Shown one piece after another: positions 21,615-34,590 of a stretch of DNA of 64,000 nucleotides (the first letter of the stretch is position 1; every line of letters begins with the position of its first letter). Made by a program: the position numbers and the translations under genes. Below the pieces are notes generated by a model that saw nothing but the letters and a program-made list of their open reading frames with translations, was not told the DNA's origin and did not search any database. This DNA is from Liolophura sinensis (Eukaryota; Mollusca; Polyplacophora; Chitonida; Chitonidae): NCBI RefSeq assembly GCF_032854445.1, contig NC_088307.1:7082017-7146016 (forward strand). Direction: 5' to 3'.

Positions 21615-22800
21615 CAAACATCATGTACTGAAAACCATTCGTGTAGCATCTACTGAAACCAGTCGTGTACCATGCTCTGAAAACTATTCTTGTATCATGT
21701 ACTGAAAACCATTCGTGTACCATTTACTGAAAACCTTTCGTGCATCATCTACTGAAAACCAGTCATGTGTCATGTATTGAAAACCATTCGTGTATCATCT
21801 ACTGAAAACCACTCGTGCATCATGTACTGAAAGCCATTCGTGTAGCATGTACTGAAAACCATTCTTGTAGCATCTACTGAAACCAGTCGGGTATCATGTT
21901 CTGAAAACTATTCTTGTATCATGTACTGAAAACCATTCGTGTACCATTTACTGAAAACCATTCGTGCATCATGTACTGAAAACCACTCGTGCATCATGTA
22001 CTGAAAGCCATTCGTGTAGCTTGTACTGAAAACCATTTGTGCAGCATCTACTGAAACCAGTCGTGTATCATGTTCTGAAAACTATTCTTGTATCATGTAC
22101 TGAAAACCATTCGTGTACCATTTACTGAAAACCATTCGTGCATCATCTACTGAAAACCAGTCATGTGTCATGTATTGAAAACCATTCGTGTATCATCTAC
22201 TGAAAACCACTCGTGCATCATGTACTGAAAGCCATTCGTGTAGCATGTACTGAAAACCAGTCGTGTAGCATCTACTGAAACCAGTCGTGTATCATGTTCT
22301 GAAAACTATTCTTGTATCATGTACTGAAAACCATTCGTGTAGCATCTACTGAAACCAGTCGTGTATCATGTTCTGAAAACTATTCTTGTATCATGTTCTG
22401 AAAACCATTCGTGTACCATTTACTGAAAAACATTCGTGCATCATCTACTGAAAACCAGTCGTGTGTCATGTATTGAAAACCATTCGTGCATCATGTACTG
22501 AAAACCACTCGTGCATCATGTACTGAAAGCCATTCGTGCATCATGTACTGAAAACCACTCGTGCATCATGTACTGAAAGCCATTCATGTATCATGTACTG
22601 AAAACCAGTCGTGCATCATTTACTGATAACGATTCGTGTATCATGTGCAGAAAACTATTTGTGTAACATGTACTGATAAGCGTTGGTATGTCATATACTA
22701 ATAGCCTTTCGCTCGTCATCTGCTAAAAGCTATTCCTGTAACATTTACTGAAAACCATTCCTGTTTCATCTACTAATTCGAGAACCATGTACTGAATATA
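21615..22800. repeat. 25-bp tandem array with ~225-bp higher-order period
   Basis: About 47 units of the type CATGTACTGAAAACCATTCG TGTAT. Variants (ACTATTCTTG, AAACCAGTCG, AAAGCCATTCG) recur in the same order roughly every nine units, showing amplification of multi-unit blocks. The right edge (22620-22800) is degenerate. Confidence 0.9.
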
Positions 22801-24109
22801 CTTGAAGAAGTATATCATAGAGAGTAAAACCAGAGCACATCAGGAAAAGCTGGTCAATAACATGCCAAAGATCTATGGTTTTATCTCGGTCTGTCCGGTT
22901 TCTTCCAACCATAATACTGACCGCTATCGTTTTCATAAAAGACAACGCACATCTTGACTAATTCTTGACCAAAAGACGTCTAATTGATACATTGCAGTCA
23001 ACACTCTCTGCTTCCACTTTTTTTTACCTAAATCTGCTCAATCCATGGTCCTAGGGCGTGTAAGTTTCTAATGTTTGGTCCCAGACCCCCATTAACTTTC
23101 CATAAGAGATAATGTTAACGATTAGTGCTATAACAGCACCACCCATTCCATAGCCAAAGAGCACTGATGCCTACCATACACAGTTTTGAAAATCTTGACA
23201 TAGGTTGATCGTCAAAATCTGGAGCTTCCTTAGCCAGCAGCTGAGAAGGGTACCTATTAACACCAATGAGACATTTCGGTTATTTTCATACCAACTATGC
23301 ACCTGTGCACCAAAAAACGGATGGCAGCAAAAAAACATTTTAGACCCTAAAATACATGAAATAAAGTTCGTAAAACCGTTCAATTTAAAGAAGAATAAAA
23401 AGCCCCATAAAAATGATGCCAAGCTCAGATGAAAGAGCATGAAAAGTTATTTAGAAATATCGTCTTCATTTTTTTTTTCAATTATTTTTCAGGAGAAAGG
23501 GGTACTTGTAAATAATTCTGTGGGGCGGGTATTTGAGACCACCTCTTGGTATATATCGTTTTGCATAATAATGTTCTAAATAAAGGTGTGATGCATGTGT
23601 AATAAATTTATTTGGATGTAAATTTGTTGTTTATATCCAGATACATGCATTTAATCTGAAGTATGATCATATTTATCAATATATTAAAAATATAAATATG
23701 TTAAAAATCCAGGCTGAACACATTTGTGAGCCGAAAAGACCAAATTCTAGAGCAAGACATTTATTGTGTTGCAACCTAATTTATAACATTATTACACAAA
23801 AGACAGTTATACGGTTATCAAAAGGTAGTCCCAAATATACCAACCATACAAACACATTTTCAAGTGCCCTTTTCTCTTTGAAGAAAAATTGAAAAGTAAT
23901 GAAGACCACATTTACAACTTACAACTAACGCACTCTTTCATCCGACTTTATGTGTTTTTTTTTAGTTTTTCTCCCTTTTTAACAGAATAAAACCCCTAAC
24001 TGAGAAAACTTACAGGAGGATTTCATCAGTTAGAACATATTATCACTTACCACTCTCGTCATTGCCCTGGTTTTCTAAGCAGTAGTCTTTGGATTTTGTG
24101 AAGAAGAAT

Positions 24110-27100
24110 ACATCTAGTTCCACACGCCTTCATCTAAAAGACTTTTCATATAGATGACGACATCTACTGCCACACGCCTTCATCTAAAAGACTTTTCATA
24201 TAGATGACAACATCTACTGCCACTCACCTTCATCTAAAAGACTTTTCATGTAGATGACGACATCTACTGCCACACGCCTTCATCTAAAAGGCTTTTCATG
24301 TAGATGAGGACATCTACTGCCACACGCCGTCATCTAAAAGCTTTTCCATGTAGATGAGGACATCTACTGCCACACGCCTTCATCTAAAAGACTTTTCATG
24401 TAGATGGTGACATCTATTGCCACAGGCCTTCATCTAAAAGACTTTTCATGTAGAGGGCGACATCTGTAGATGAGGACATCTATTGCCACTCGCCTTCATC
24501 TAAAAGACTTTCCATATAGATGAGGACATCTACTGCCACACGCCTTCATCTAAAAGGCTTTTCATGTAGATGACGACATCTACTGCCACACGCCTTTATC
24601 TAAAAGGCTTTCTATGTAGATGAGGACATCTATTGTCACTCGCCTTCATCCAAAAGGCTTTTCCATGTAGATGAGGACATCTACTGCCACTCGCCTTCAT
24701 CTAAAAGATTTTCCTTGTAGATGAGGACATCTACTGCCACAGGCCTTCATCTAAAAGATTTTCCATGTAGATGAGGACATCTACTGCCACACGCCTTCAT
24801 CTAAAAGACTTTTCATATAGATGACGACATCTACTGCCACAGGCCTTCATCTAAAAGGCTTTTCATGTAGATGAGGACATCTACTGCCACACGCCTTCAT
24901 CTAAAAGATTTTCCATGTAGATGACGACATCTACTGCCACTCGCCTTCATCTAAAAGACTTTTCATATAGATGACGACATCTACTGCCACAGGCCTTCAT
25001 CTAAAAGGCTTTTCATGTAGATGAGGACATCTACTGCCACACGCCTTCATCTAAAAGATTTTCCATGTAGATGACGACATCTACTGCCACTCGCCTTCAT
25101 CTAAAAGATTTTCCATGTAGATGAGGACATCTATTGCCACTCGCCTTCATCTAAAAGACTTTTCATGTAGATGAGGACATCTACTGCCACACGCCTTCAT
25201 CTAAAAGCTTTTTCATGTAGATGAGGACATCTACTGCCACACGCCTTCATCTAAAAGACTTTTCATGTAGATGACGACATCTACTGCCACAGGCCTTCAT
25301 CTAAAAAGATTTTCCATGTAGATGAGGACATCTACTGCCACACGCCTTTATCTAAAAGACTTTTCATGTAGATGACGTCATCTACTGCCACACTCCTTCA
25401 TCTAAAAGATTTTTCATGTCGCCTTCATCTAAAAGATTTTCCATGTAGATGAGGACATCTATTGCCACTCGCCTTCATCTAAAAGGCTTTCCATGTAGAT
25501 GAGGACATCTACTGCCACACGCCTTCATCTAAAAGCTTTTCCATGTAGATGAGGACATCTACTGCCACACTCCTTCACCTAAAAGATTTTCCATGTAAAT
25601 GACGACATCTACTGCCACATGCCTTCATCTAAAAGACTTTTCATATAGATGACGACATCTACTGCCACACGCCTTCATCTAAAAGGCTTTTCATGTAGAT
25701 GAGGACATCTACTGCCACACGCCTTCATCTAAAAGACTTTTCATATAGATGACGACTTCTACTGCCACACGCCTTCATCTAAAAGACTTTTCATATAGAT
25801 GACGACATCTACTGCCACACGCCTTCATCTAAAAGGCTTTTCATGTAGATGAGGACATCTACTGCCACTCGCCTTCATCTAAAAGATTTTCCATGTAGAT
25901 GAGGACATCTACTGCCACTCGCCTTCATCTAAAAAGGTTTTCATGTAGATGGCGACATCTACTGCCACACGCCTTTATCTAAAAGGCTTTTCATGTAGAT
26001 GGCGACATCTACTGCCACTCACCTTCATCTAAAAGATTTTCCATGTAGATGAGAACATCTACTGCCACACGCCTTCATCTAAAAAGATTTTCATGTAGAT
26101 GGCGACATCTATTGCCACTCGCCTTCATCTAAAAGGCTTTTCATGTAGATGGCGACATCTACTGCCACACGCCTTCATGTAAATGGCGACATCTACTGCC
26201 ACTTGCCTTCATCTAAAAGGCTTTTCATATAGATGACATCTACTGCCACTCGCCTTCATCTAAAAGACTTTTCATATAGCTGACGACATCTACTGCCACA
26301 CGCCTTTATCTAAAAGGCTTTTCATGTAGAGGGCGACATCTACTGCCACACTCCTTCATCTAAAAGGCTTTTCATGTAGATGAGGACATCTACTGCCAAA
26401 CGCCTTCACCAAAAAGATTTCTTTTGAAAGTGAGGTCATTTACAGCAACATGCCTCCACCTAAAAGATTGTTTATGAAGGTGGGGACATCTATTGCCACA
26501 CGTTATCCAAAATGTCTTTTGCGGAAATCTACTGCTACACGCCAACACCTAAAAGGTCTTGTGTGAAGATAAGGGCATCTGTTGCGACATGTCTTTATCT
26601 AGAAGATCTTTTGTGAAGATGTTGACATCTTCCTTCGTGAAGGGACAACTGTAGCCACACGTCTCATCTAAAAGGTCTCTCGTGGAAATGAAGACATTTA
26701 CTGCCACAAGCCTTCACCAAGAAGGTCTTTTGTGGAGATGAGCGTATCTACAGCCACTTGCCTTTATCTGAATGACCTTTCGTGAAGATCAGGGTGTCGA
26801 CTGCCACACGCATTTATCTAAAGATCTTTTGAGGAAATGAGAACACCTACTGCCACACGCCTTCATCTAGATGATTTTAGGTGCAGATGAGGGCATCTAC
26901 TGCCACTCGCCTTCATCTAGATGATTTTAGGTGCAGATGAGGGCATCTACTGCCACTCGCCTTCATCTAGAATATTTTAGGCGCGGATGACGGCATCTAC
27001 TGCTTGGCCTTCATTTAGATGGCTTTAGGTGAAAATAAAGACATTCGGAGCCGCACACCTTCATCTGGATGATTTTAGGTGCAGATGAGGGCATCTACTG

Positions 27101-28650
27101 CCACTCGCCTTCATCTAGATGTTTTTAGGCGCGGATGACGGCATCTACTGCGTTGCCTTCATTTAGATGGACTTAGGTCAAGATAAAGACATTCGGAGCC
27201 GCACGCCTTCATCTGGATGATTTTAGGTGCAGACGAGGGCACCTACCGCCACTCGCCTTCATCTAGATGATTTTAGGTGCAGATGAGGGCATCTACTGCC
27301 ACTCGCCTTCATCTAGAATATTTTAGGCGCGGATGACGGCATCTACTGCTTGGCCTTCATTTAGATGGCCTTAGGTGAAGATAACGACATTCGGAGCCGC
27401 ACGCCTTCATCTGGATGATTTTAGGTGTAGATGAGGGCATCTACTGCCACTCGCCTTCATCTAGATGTTTTTAGGCGTGGATGACGGCATCTACTGCGTT
27501 GCCTTCATTTAGATGGCCTTAGGTCAAGATAAAGACATGCGAAGCCGCACGCCTTCATCTGGATGATTTTAGGTGCAGATGAGGGCACCTACTGCCATTC
27601 GCCTTTATCTAGATGATTTTAGGTGCAGATGAGAGCATCTACTGCCACTCGCCTTCATCTAGATGTTTTTAGGCGCGGATGACGGCATCTACTGTGTTGC
27701 CTTCATTTAGATGGCCTTAGGTCAAGATAAAAACATTCGGAGCCACACGCCTTCATCTGGATGATTTTAGGTGCAGACGAGGGCACCTACTGCCACTCGC
27801 CTTCATCTAGATGATTTTAGGTGCAGATGAGGGCATCTACTGCCACTCGCCCTCGCCTTCATTTAGATGTTTTTAGGCGCAGATGACGGTATCTACTGCG
27901 TTGCCTTCATTTAGATAGCCATAGGTAAAGATAACGACATTCAGAGCCGCACGCCTTCATCTGGATGATTTTAGGTGCAGATGAGGGCATCTACTGCCAC
28001 TCGCCTTCATCTAGATGATTTTAGGTGCAGATGAGGGCATCTACTGCCACTCGCCTTCATCTGGATGATTTTAGGTGCAGATGAGGGCATCTACTGCCAC
28101 TCGCCCTCGCCTTCATTTAGATGATTTTAGGTGCAGATGAGGGTATCTACTGCCACTCGCCTTCATTTAGATGGCCTTAGGTGAAGACAAAGACATTCGC
28201 TGCCGCACGCCTACATCTTAAGGTTTCTTGTGAAGACGACGACACTCAACGCCACTGGCGTCCATCTATGTGTTTTGTGAAGACAAGTACATCCGTTAGC
28301 ACACGCCTTCATCTAGAAGGTTTAAGTGAATATGGGAACATCTGTAGCCACACGCCTTCATCTGAAAGGTTTCTTCTGAAGGTGAAGACATATAGTGCCA
28401 CACGACTTCATCTAAAAGGTTTCTTCTGAAGATACATGGGGACATCTAGTGTAACACGCGTTCATCTAAAAGGTTTCTTCTGAAGGCGAAGACATCTAGT
28501 GCCACATGGCTTTATCTAAAAGGTTTCTTCTGAAGATACATGAGGACATCTAGTGTAACACGCGTTCATCTAAAAGGTTTCTTCTGAAGATACATGAGGA
28601 CATCTATTGCCACACACCTTTATGCAAAAGGTTTCTTCTCAAGATGAATC
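24110..28650. repeat. 50-bp satellite array, ~90 monomers, with subfamilies and higher-order repeats
   Basis: Consensus CATCTACTGCCACACGCCTT then CATCTAAAAGACTTTTCATG and TAGATGAGGA (50 bp). At 24.11-26.40 kb monomers are near-identical (type A). At 26.40-26.86 kb they are diverged. At 26.86-28.20 kb type B (TAGATGATTTTAGGTGCAGA) is arranged in 3- and 4-monomer blocks marked by CATTCGGAGCCGCAC about every 150 or 200 bp. At 28.2-28.65 kb type C (AAAGGTTTCTTCTGAAGATA) is diverged. No coding potential is evident. Isolated monomers resume at 30340-30530. Confidence 0.93.
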
Positions 28651-28916
28651 TATGTGTCGAAACAGACATTTATATACCAGCTGCCATCCAATAAGGACAC
28701 TCCAGGTTAATAATCCCAAGGCCAATTCCCAAAACGACAAAAAACTACCAAAGAACTAAGAAAGTATATAAAGTATGATTTCAAAACACATGTAGAACGG
28801 TATCATGCAAGCAGAAGCAGTCGACTATTTTTAACGATACTTGAAAGACGGAAAGTATGTTCTAGGCAACTGAGTGAAATCAGTATTCAAATCGTGTACC
28901 ATGCTAGAATATATAA

Positions 28917-29058
28917 TTATTGCATGTTTCAGATTGGGACGTTGTGGTTTGTCGGCTTGAGACAGGTGATGTACAACGAACGCGCAGCACAAGTTGTACA
29001 TTAGCTATCGAGAGCCGACAAATCATGATGTTCCACTTTTAAACATGCAGTAATTGTT
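28917..29058. repeat. Imperfect palindrome (foldback, ~60-bp arms)
   Basis: TGCATGTTTCAGATTGGGAC ... GTTTGTCGGCT ... ATGTACAAC is mirrored after ~15 bp by GTTGTACATTAGCTATCGAG ... AGCCGACAAATCATGATGTT ... AACATGCAGTAATTG. Either a small MITE or a feature of the adjacent retroelement's tail. Confidence 0.6.
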
Positions 29059-29481
29059 TATTATACCCTATAACCCATCACTCAAGACTTTATTCACGTT
29101 TCCATGCGTGAATGGGTTAAGGTAAGGAAGTAAGGACTGTCAGCGACTCTCAATGCAGACGGCAGATGTGACGTAATACAACACAAAGGGGAGACTACCT
29201 AAGACGCGACCAAAAATAAAAGTGATGTAGCACGTTTAGCGTGATGCATTCCATTTGTTTCTTTAATGACGTCACACATCACCAAAATGCTGAACCCCAC
29301 GTGACGTAATTTTATCAAATGGGCGAACGATAAATTCACGTTTGGTATAATAATATTAGTTGTCCATAACAAAATATGAACCTCAGTTGCGCTTTGATTG
29401 CAGCTGTTCATATATCCAATGTTGCGATCTAATTTAAGACGATGAATGTACCGGGGGAATTATACACAATCATGAAGGAGA

Positions 29482-30256
29482 TTACCAGAGACTCTGAATA
29501 CTCTGTCCATATTTACTTACAAGAGAATTATACTCATTGTATAACTTGAAGTGAGGGCGTTTGATAGAATAACCTTGATACACTATGTTTTGATGTAATG
29601 GCTTGTGACGTTGATTGAAATCGTCACACAACACGCAGGATCTAACAAATGCTACAAGGCGACGTATGTACACGCCATATGCAGGACCCTTCGGTATATT
29701 GCTGCCCAAGTAAGGATAATTTACAATGCCAGAACTGAAACTATCCCTCTTGTCGTAGAATCTGCCAGAGAGGAAAGCGTTTTGTTCTTTGTACAAAGAA
29801 AGGTCCAGACAGGATGTTCCATCTGGAGAATCTGTGGTTTCCTTTCAATCCAGCAAAAGTGGGTAAATATATTTCACAGCCTTTGCTATATATGGATTGC
29901 TTGAAGTTAGCAGATCATCAGTATGCCGTTTTTACATATAGTCGTATTCATATCGGAACAGGTATAGGTCAGCAATAAGGTGGGCCACAATTTGTACCCA
30001 TCGGAGCGCTTATAACACATACGGTTTCCCCGAATTTCACATAGATGTCAAAAATCAGAAATTAAAGCAACTCCATGAATCTGGAAACATCCCATGAATG
30101 GTAACCCTTGTATGTAGTGGAACTGAAGAACGCTTTGTTGCGTCTGACGTTAATATAGCGGTGACCGGTTTTACTAAATACCGAAATAATTAGCGATGAA
30201 ATTCCGTGTATTAAATCCGTGTGATTATAGTCGTATAGAGAGTGGAGAAATCCCAA
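29482..30256 (-). pseudogene. Decayed reverse-transcriptase retroelement fragment
   Basis: Translated on the minus strand in broken frames. Upstream (30256-29900) it shows RNKAFFSSTTYKGYH, a fragment before a stop reading RFMELL, then IYVKFGETV and PMGTNCGPP, the last matching an RT palm region of the PMGTNCAPLLAD type. Downstream (29796-29482) one open segment contains LSGRFYDKRDSFSSGIVNYP and PAYGVYIRRLVAFVRSC, typical of the RT C-terminal extension in this group of animal retroelements. Several in-frame stops show it is dead. The clade is not assigned. It probably accounts for most of the 1.7 kb that splits the satellite. Confidence 0.78.
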
Positions 30257-30339
30257 GTAGATATGTCCTTATATGGTATGTATATTAGCCGGTCTCGTCC
30301 TTCAGAGAGTTTTTAGGTATCCACATACAGTTGACGCGA

Positions 30340-30530
30340 CAGAAGACATCTAACGCCATACGCCTTCAAATAGTTCTTTTGTACAGATTTGTATATCTGT
30401 TGCCACATCTATAAGGTTTATTTTGAAGACAAGGACATCTAGTGCCAGACGCCTTCATCTAGGTCTTTTGCGAATATGAGGACGTCTACTGCCACACGCC
30501 TTCATCAAACAGGTCTTTTGTGATACTGCT
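30340..30530. repeat. Outlying monomers of the 50-bp satellite
   Basis: Three or four diverged monomers containing ACGCCTTCATCTAGGTCTTT and GACGTCTACTGCCACACGCC. They are the same family as 24.11-28.65 kb, separated from it by the retroelement region. Confidence 0.8.
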
Positions 30531-32829
30531 TTCAACAGTTCAAACCACTGCTAAACTAAATGATTTGAAACATTCATATTTTTTTAAAAAATGTATTTTA
30601 TTATAGCCAACTTGATAAGGATACATTTATGAGCAGTAGAAAACTTTTGAAGCAAATTTAACAATGAGAAGGAGCCTTGATAAAAAAAGTAGGCTTTACA
30701 TTTCACTGCAAGAAGAGTCACTGTGACTGATTTTTCTTCTTACTCACTGAGATGTGCACTACTGTATTACCTCCCTCAATGTCACTCTCCAATATAAAAG
30801 GGAGACAATTCAGTAGAGGCTTACTCTTAGCTATAAAATCCACACATGATTTTAAATATCTTATCAAATTTAACATTACATGCCAAAAATACCCCACTTC
30901 TCCACCGTAATAAATGGGATTGAACATTATCAAATTTTGAGACTTCATCTTGGTCTTTACAATATTTTAAACCATCTACAAACTGATCTGCTTTACAAAA
31001 TAAACAAACGATACATTGTATACAAAATATAAAAACTGTTTTGTTATTACATGTACATGTATATACAAAATCTACAAAATATCTATTTAACAAAGTGAAC
31101 TTGTTACAAAATCTATTTCATAAAAAATATAAAATGTTTATATGCTGTACTAGGGTCATCATTTGTGGTAAAGCTTTATTTTAAAAATAATGGGACAATC
31201 TCAATGCGATTATGAACATTACTGATGGAGTGACTGATTTATGCTTCACACCAGGCCTTCCAGTCATGCAGTAAGGAAAGGTAAAATCCACAATGTACCA
31301 CCCATGACAATTTTTCTCACAGATCTTTTAACTTTATTTATTAACTTTTATAAATTTCATTTTTTCAAAAACATGGAAAACTAGGAAGACAAAGAAATGA
31401 GTTTTATACCTTGGACCAATTAAGTTAAGAGTCCCATTTCGGTAGACAGAAATCTACATGTAGATACACCAAAACAGCCCATGTCTAATCATACAGAAAT
31501 TAGGTTGATAAAATTTCATGACAAAAATTAAGAAAAACCTACAGCAGGTTGTCCAAAAATGCCACCTGAGAATTCACACTTTTTACTCCATATGTTAATG
31601 TGAGAAAATAATCTCAAAAAATTGGTACATCTACTTTCATATCAACTTTTTTTTTGTCTTTCTGATGATCCTTATAAATCATTTCTTTATTTAAATGTTT
31701 TAAGTCTGAACATTTCACAGGGCATAGTTAGTTCAAGTTGTATTTCTGTCAATGTTATGTAAGACAGGTTATGCTAATGAATTGATTTACACAACAGAAG
31801 TATGATTTCTATAAATTATGACACAGCTAAATGGGGACACTCCGGCTGTGCATGCATCTATCTTTGCAAAAGGCCACATAAACCACAAAAAGTTACCTTC
31901 CCTTGATTCTGTGGTGCTTTGTAAACAAATCCTTCAGAAACCTCACGTTATCTCAAACAGATTAGCATGACCAACTATCACTTTTGTGCTACATCAGCAA
32001 TATTTCGGCTATACATTGACCAAAGTTGGACAAGAGTATGCATCAAATTTTAATAACCTATTCTTTACAACCCAAATGCCGGAGGCGGTTGATTCTTAAA
32101 TAATTTGATATGATATCTTTAGTGAGTACAGAGAGACAAGAACAAGGCGTGAAAAGTTGCCTTAAACACACAAGTAGTATCAAAACGACTGCCTGCCACC
32201 TGTAGATAAAAACATTTCCAGAGACACAAATAGTTCTGAACATATATGTAATGGAACAATGTAAGGTGGAGAAAATAGTGCCACATCTGCTTGGACACAC
32301 AACACAACATTGGCTGACTGATGAAATAGTGTCTTCAGGAAGAAGGTAATTGATAAAATAGTGCTGAGTCGGCAAGAATAAGTGATTATGGCTTATCAGT
32401 GTGTGCGAGAAGCAGAAAGTGGCTGATAAAATACTGCCATATCTACAAGGTGTAGTACATTGATGAAACCGACTAAACAGTGCTAACAAACAGCTGTATG
32501 GATATGAACATGTCAAAACGTTGCTATAAATGTGAAGTTACAGCACTATAATCCGTCAACAGAAGGCACACCTTCACACCTGAGGTTTCTATGGTTACCC
32601 TGGGAATTACCTGAGATAGAACAATCTACTTCTACAACATGGGAACAATTACCATGAATAAATTTCAGGTGAAAACCTATCCCCCCTCAAGATTATAACA
32701 TAGGCCACTCCAATGTACTAACTGCACATAGGGCAGCCAAGGATAAATGTTATACATTATACACATTATTAGTGATTCCTGATACATGTGATTGATAACC
32801 ATCCTGATACAAACTGTACAAAGTGAAAC

Positions 32830-33260
32830 AATATATACATGTACACTAATTGTAACCTCATGTACACTAACAGTAGACATATATACATGTACACTAACAG
32901 TAGACATATATACATGTACACTAACAGTACACTAACAGTAGACATATATACATGTACACTAACAGTAGACATATATACAGTAACAGTACACACATGTACA
33001 CTAACAGTAGACATATATACATGTACACTAACAGTACACACATGTACAGTAACAGTAAGCATATATACATTACACACATGTACACTAACAGTGCAAACAT
33101 GTACACTAACAGTGTAAACATGTACACTAACAATATACGCATGTGCACTAACAGTACACACATGTACATTCATGTACACTAACAGTGCACACATGTACAC
33201 TAACAGTAGGCATATACACATGTACACTAACAGTAGGCATATATACATGTACACTAAAGT
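32830..33260. repeat. Short tandem repeat ACATGTACACTAACAGTAGA CATATAT
   Basis: Units of about 17-29 bp built from TACATGTACACTAACAGTA. Open frames across it on both strands are products of the repeat, not genes. Confidence 0.9.
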
Positions 33261-34194
33261 ACAGTTAACTTGAACTAAAGTGTAGGCCACCTAAATATAA
33301 AAGACAGTGTATCTAATATGACCCAAATGGAATACAACCAAAAGTGAAACTATGTGTTTGCTCCCAGATTATGGAAACAATGATGTTTTAATATAGACTA
33401 AAGATGTGGGATAAAGTAAAAGATTAACAACAACAACAACAACAACATAGCCATCACTTCCATAGGAAAAAAAAAAAAAGACCTGTATGCTATTGGCAGA
33501 AGAATGATGTCTACATTTGCTTGTATCTTCCAGACTATCACAAACGAGTAACAAAATAACATCACAACAGCAGTAGTGTACAATCTTTGGTCTCTAGTAC
33601 GATTTTCAGTGACAAACTGACAAATATTTACACTAAACACAGAAAACAAGGCCTAAGTGAATACGAGATTAATACTTCAGCTATTCAGCGTCAGGGGAGA
33701 CTATTATGTTAAGGTACTTGTATGTGTGTACGAGTTAATGTAGGTTGCAGCCTGGGATCATAAAGACAGACGTCTATCTTAATCCCAGGTTGCAGCCAAC
33801 AGGCCACATTCACTTAACACATAGGGAATCCCCCCAGATAGGATTAGCTTAACACAGTTATCTCCCCTGAAGAGATGAATGTGGCCTATTCAAACTCATT
33901 ATGATTTCAGCAGTTTCCTGTAGATTGTCATAATCGACTGCATTGATCATTATAAAGCAATGCTATGAAAGAACAGTTTGCATATTAGATTATTGTGTCA
34001 TTGCGAGAAGACACTGAATATTAATAACTCTTGCCTGACCGAAGTACCAACAGCAAATATCCCTGGTTTACAGACTCTAACAAAAAATTATGAATTTGCA
34101 TAATTTTACTGTAATTTTTTTACTTTCAACTTGCCAACAAAATAAAATCTCAGACCTGGACATTTTGCTGCAAGTCCCATGCAGTACATATTGT

Positions 34195-34590
34195 GACTGA
34201 TTTGTCTTTTACGCCTTACTCAACAAATTTCACTTTTACAGGACAACAGAGTACATAATGTGACTGATTTGTGTTTAAGACCATACTCAACAAATTTCAC
34301 TTTTACAGGACAACAGAGTACATAATGTGACTGATTTGTGTTTAAGGCCATACTCAACAAATTTCACTTATAGGACAACAGAGTACATAATGTGACTGAT
34401 TTGTGTTTAAGGCCATACTCAACAAATTTCACTTATAGGACAACAGAGTACATAATGTGACTGATTTGTGTTTAAGACCATACTCAACAAATTTCACTTA
34501 TAGGACAACAGAGTACATAATGTGACTGATTGGTGTTTTAGGCCATACTCAACAAATTTCACTTATAGGACATAATGTGCTTGTAACACA
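34195..34590. repeat. Tandem array of the SINE tail (~63 bp, 6 copies)
   Basis: Units read GTGACTGATTTGTGTTTAAG GCCATACTCAACAAATTTCA then CTTATAGGACAACAGAGTAC ATAAT. The first ~45 bp match the SINE 3' tail (GATTGGTGTTTTACGCCGTA CTCAAGAATATTTCACTTAT). The array is therefore a minisatellite born from a SINE end. Confidence 0.82.

Larger units (their letters stand above)
18813..24109. other. Intergenic or 5' region of the SOHLH2-like gene
   Basis: Contains the 70-bp duplication, a TIR element (20967-21193), the 25-bp array and otherwise unremarkable AT-rich DNA. A short coding-like stretch at 20283-20390 (+) reads RQIATVRDNEAVREALHVVG then VEKTHRHLPKKTKNR before a stop. It is not recognised and may be a decayed transposase or a processed fragment. 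Confidence 0.35.

Noticed and set aside
21615-28650. CRISPR-like regular arrays (25-bp and 50-bp periods)
   Set aside because: The genome is eukaryotic, units are contiguous without unique spacers, and there are no cas genes. These are satellites.
32058-32516. 152-codon minus-strand open frame, Cys/Ser/Leu-rich
   Set aside because: No family resemblance, no start context or splice partner, composition typical of chance frames in GA/CT-rich DNA.
32677-33290. Frames of MYTNSRHIY and VYMCICLLLVYM type
   Set aside because: Low-complexity translations of the ACATGTACACTAACAG repeat on both strands.
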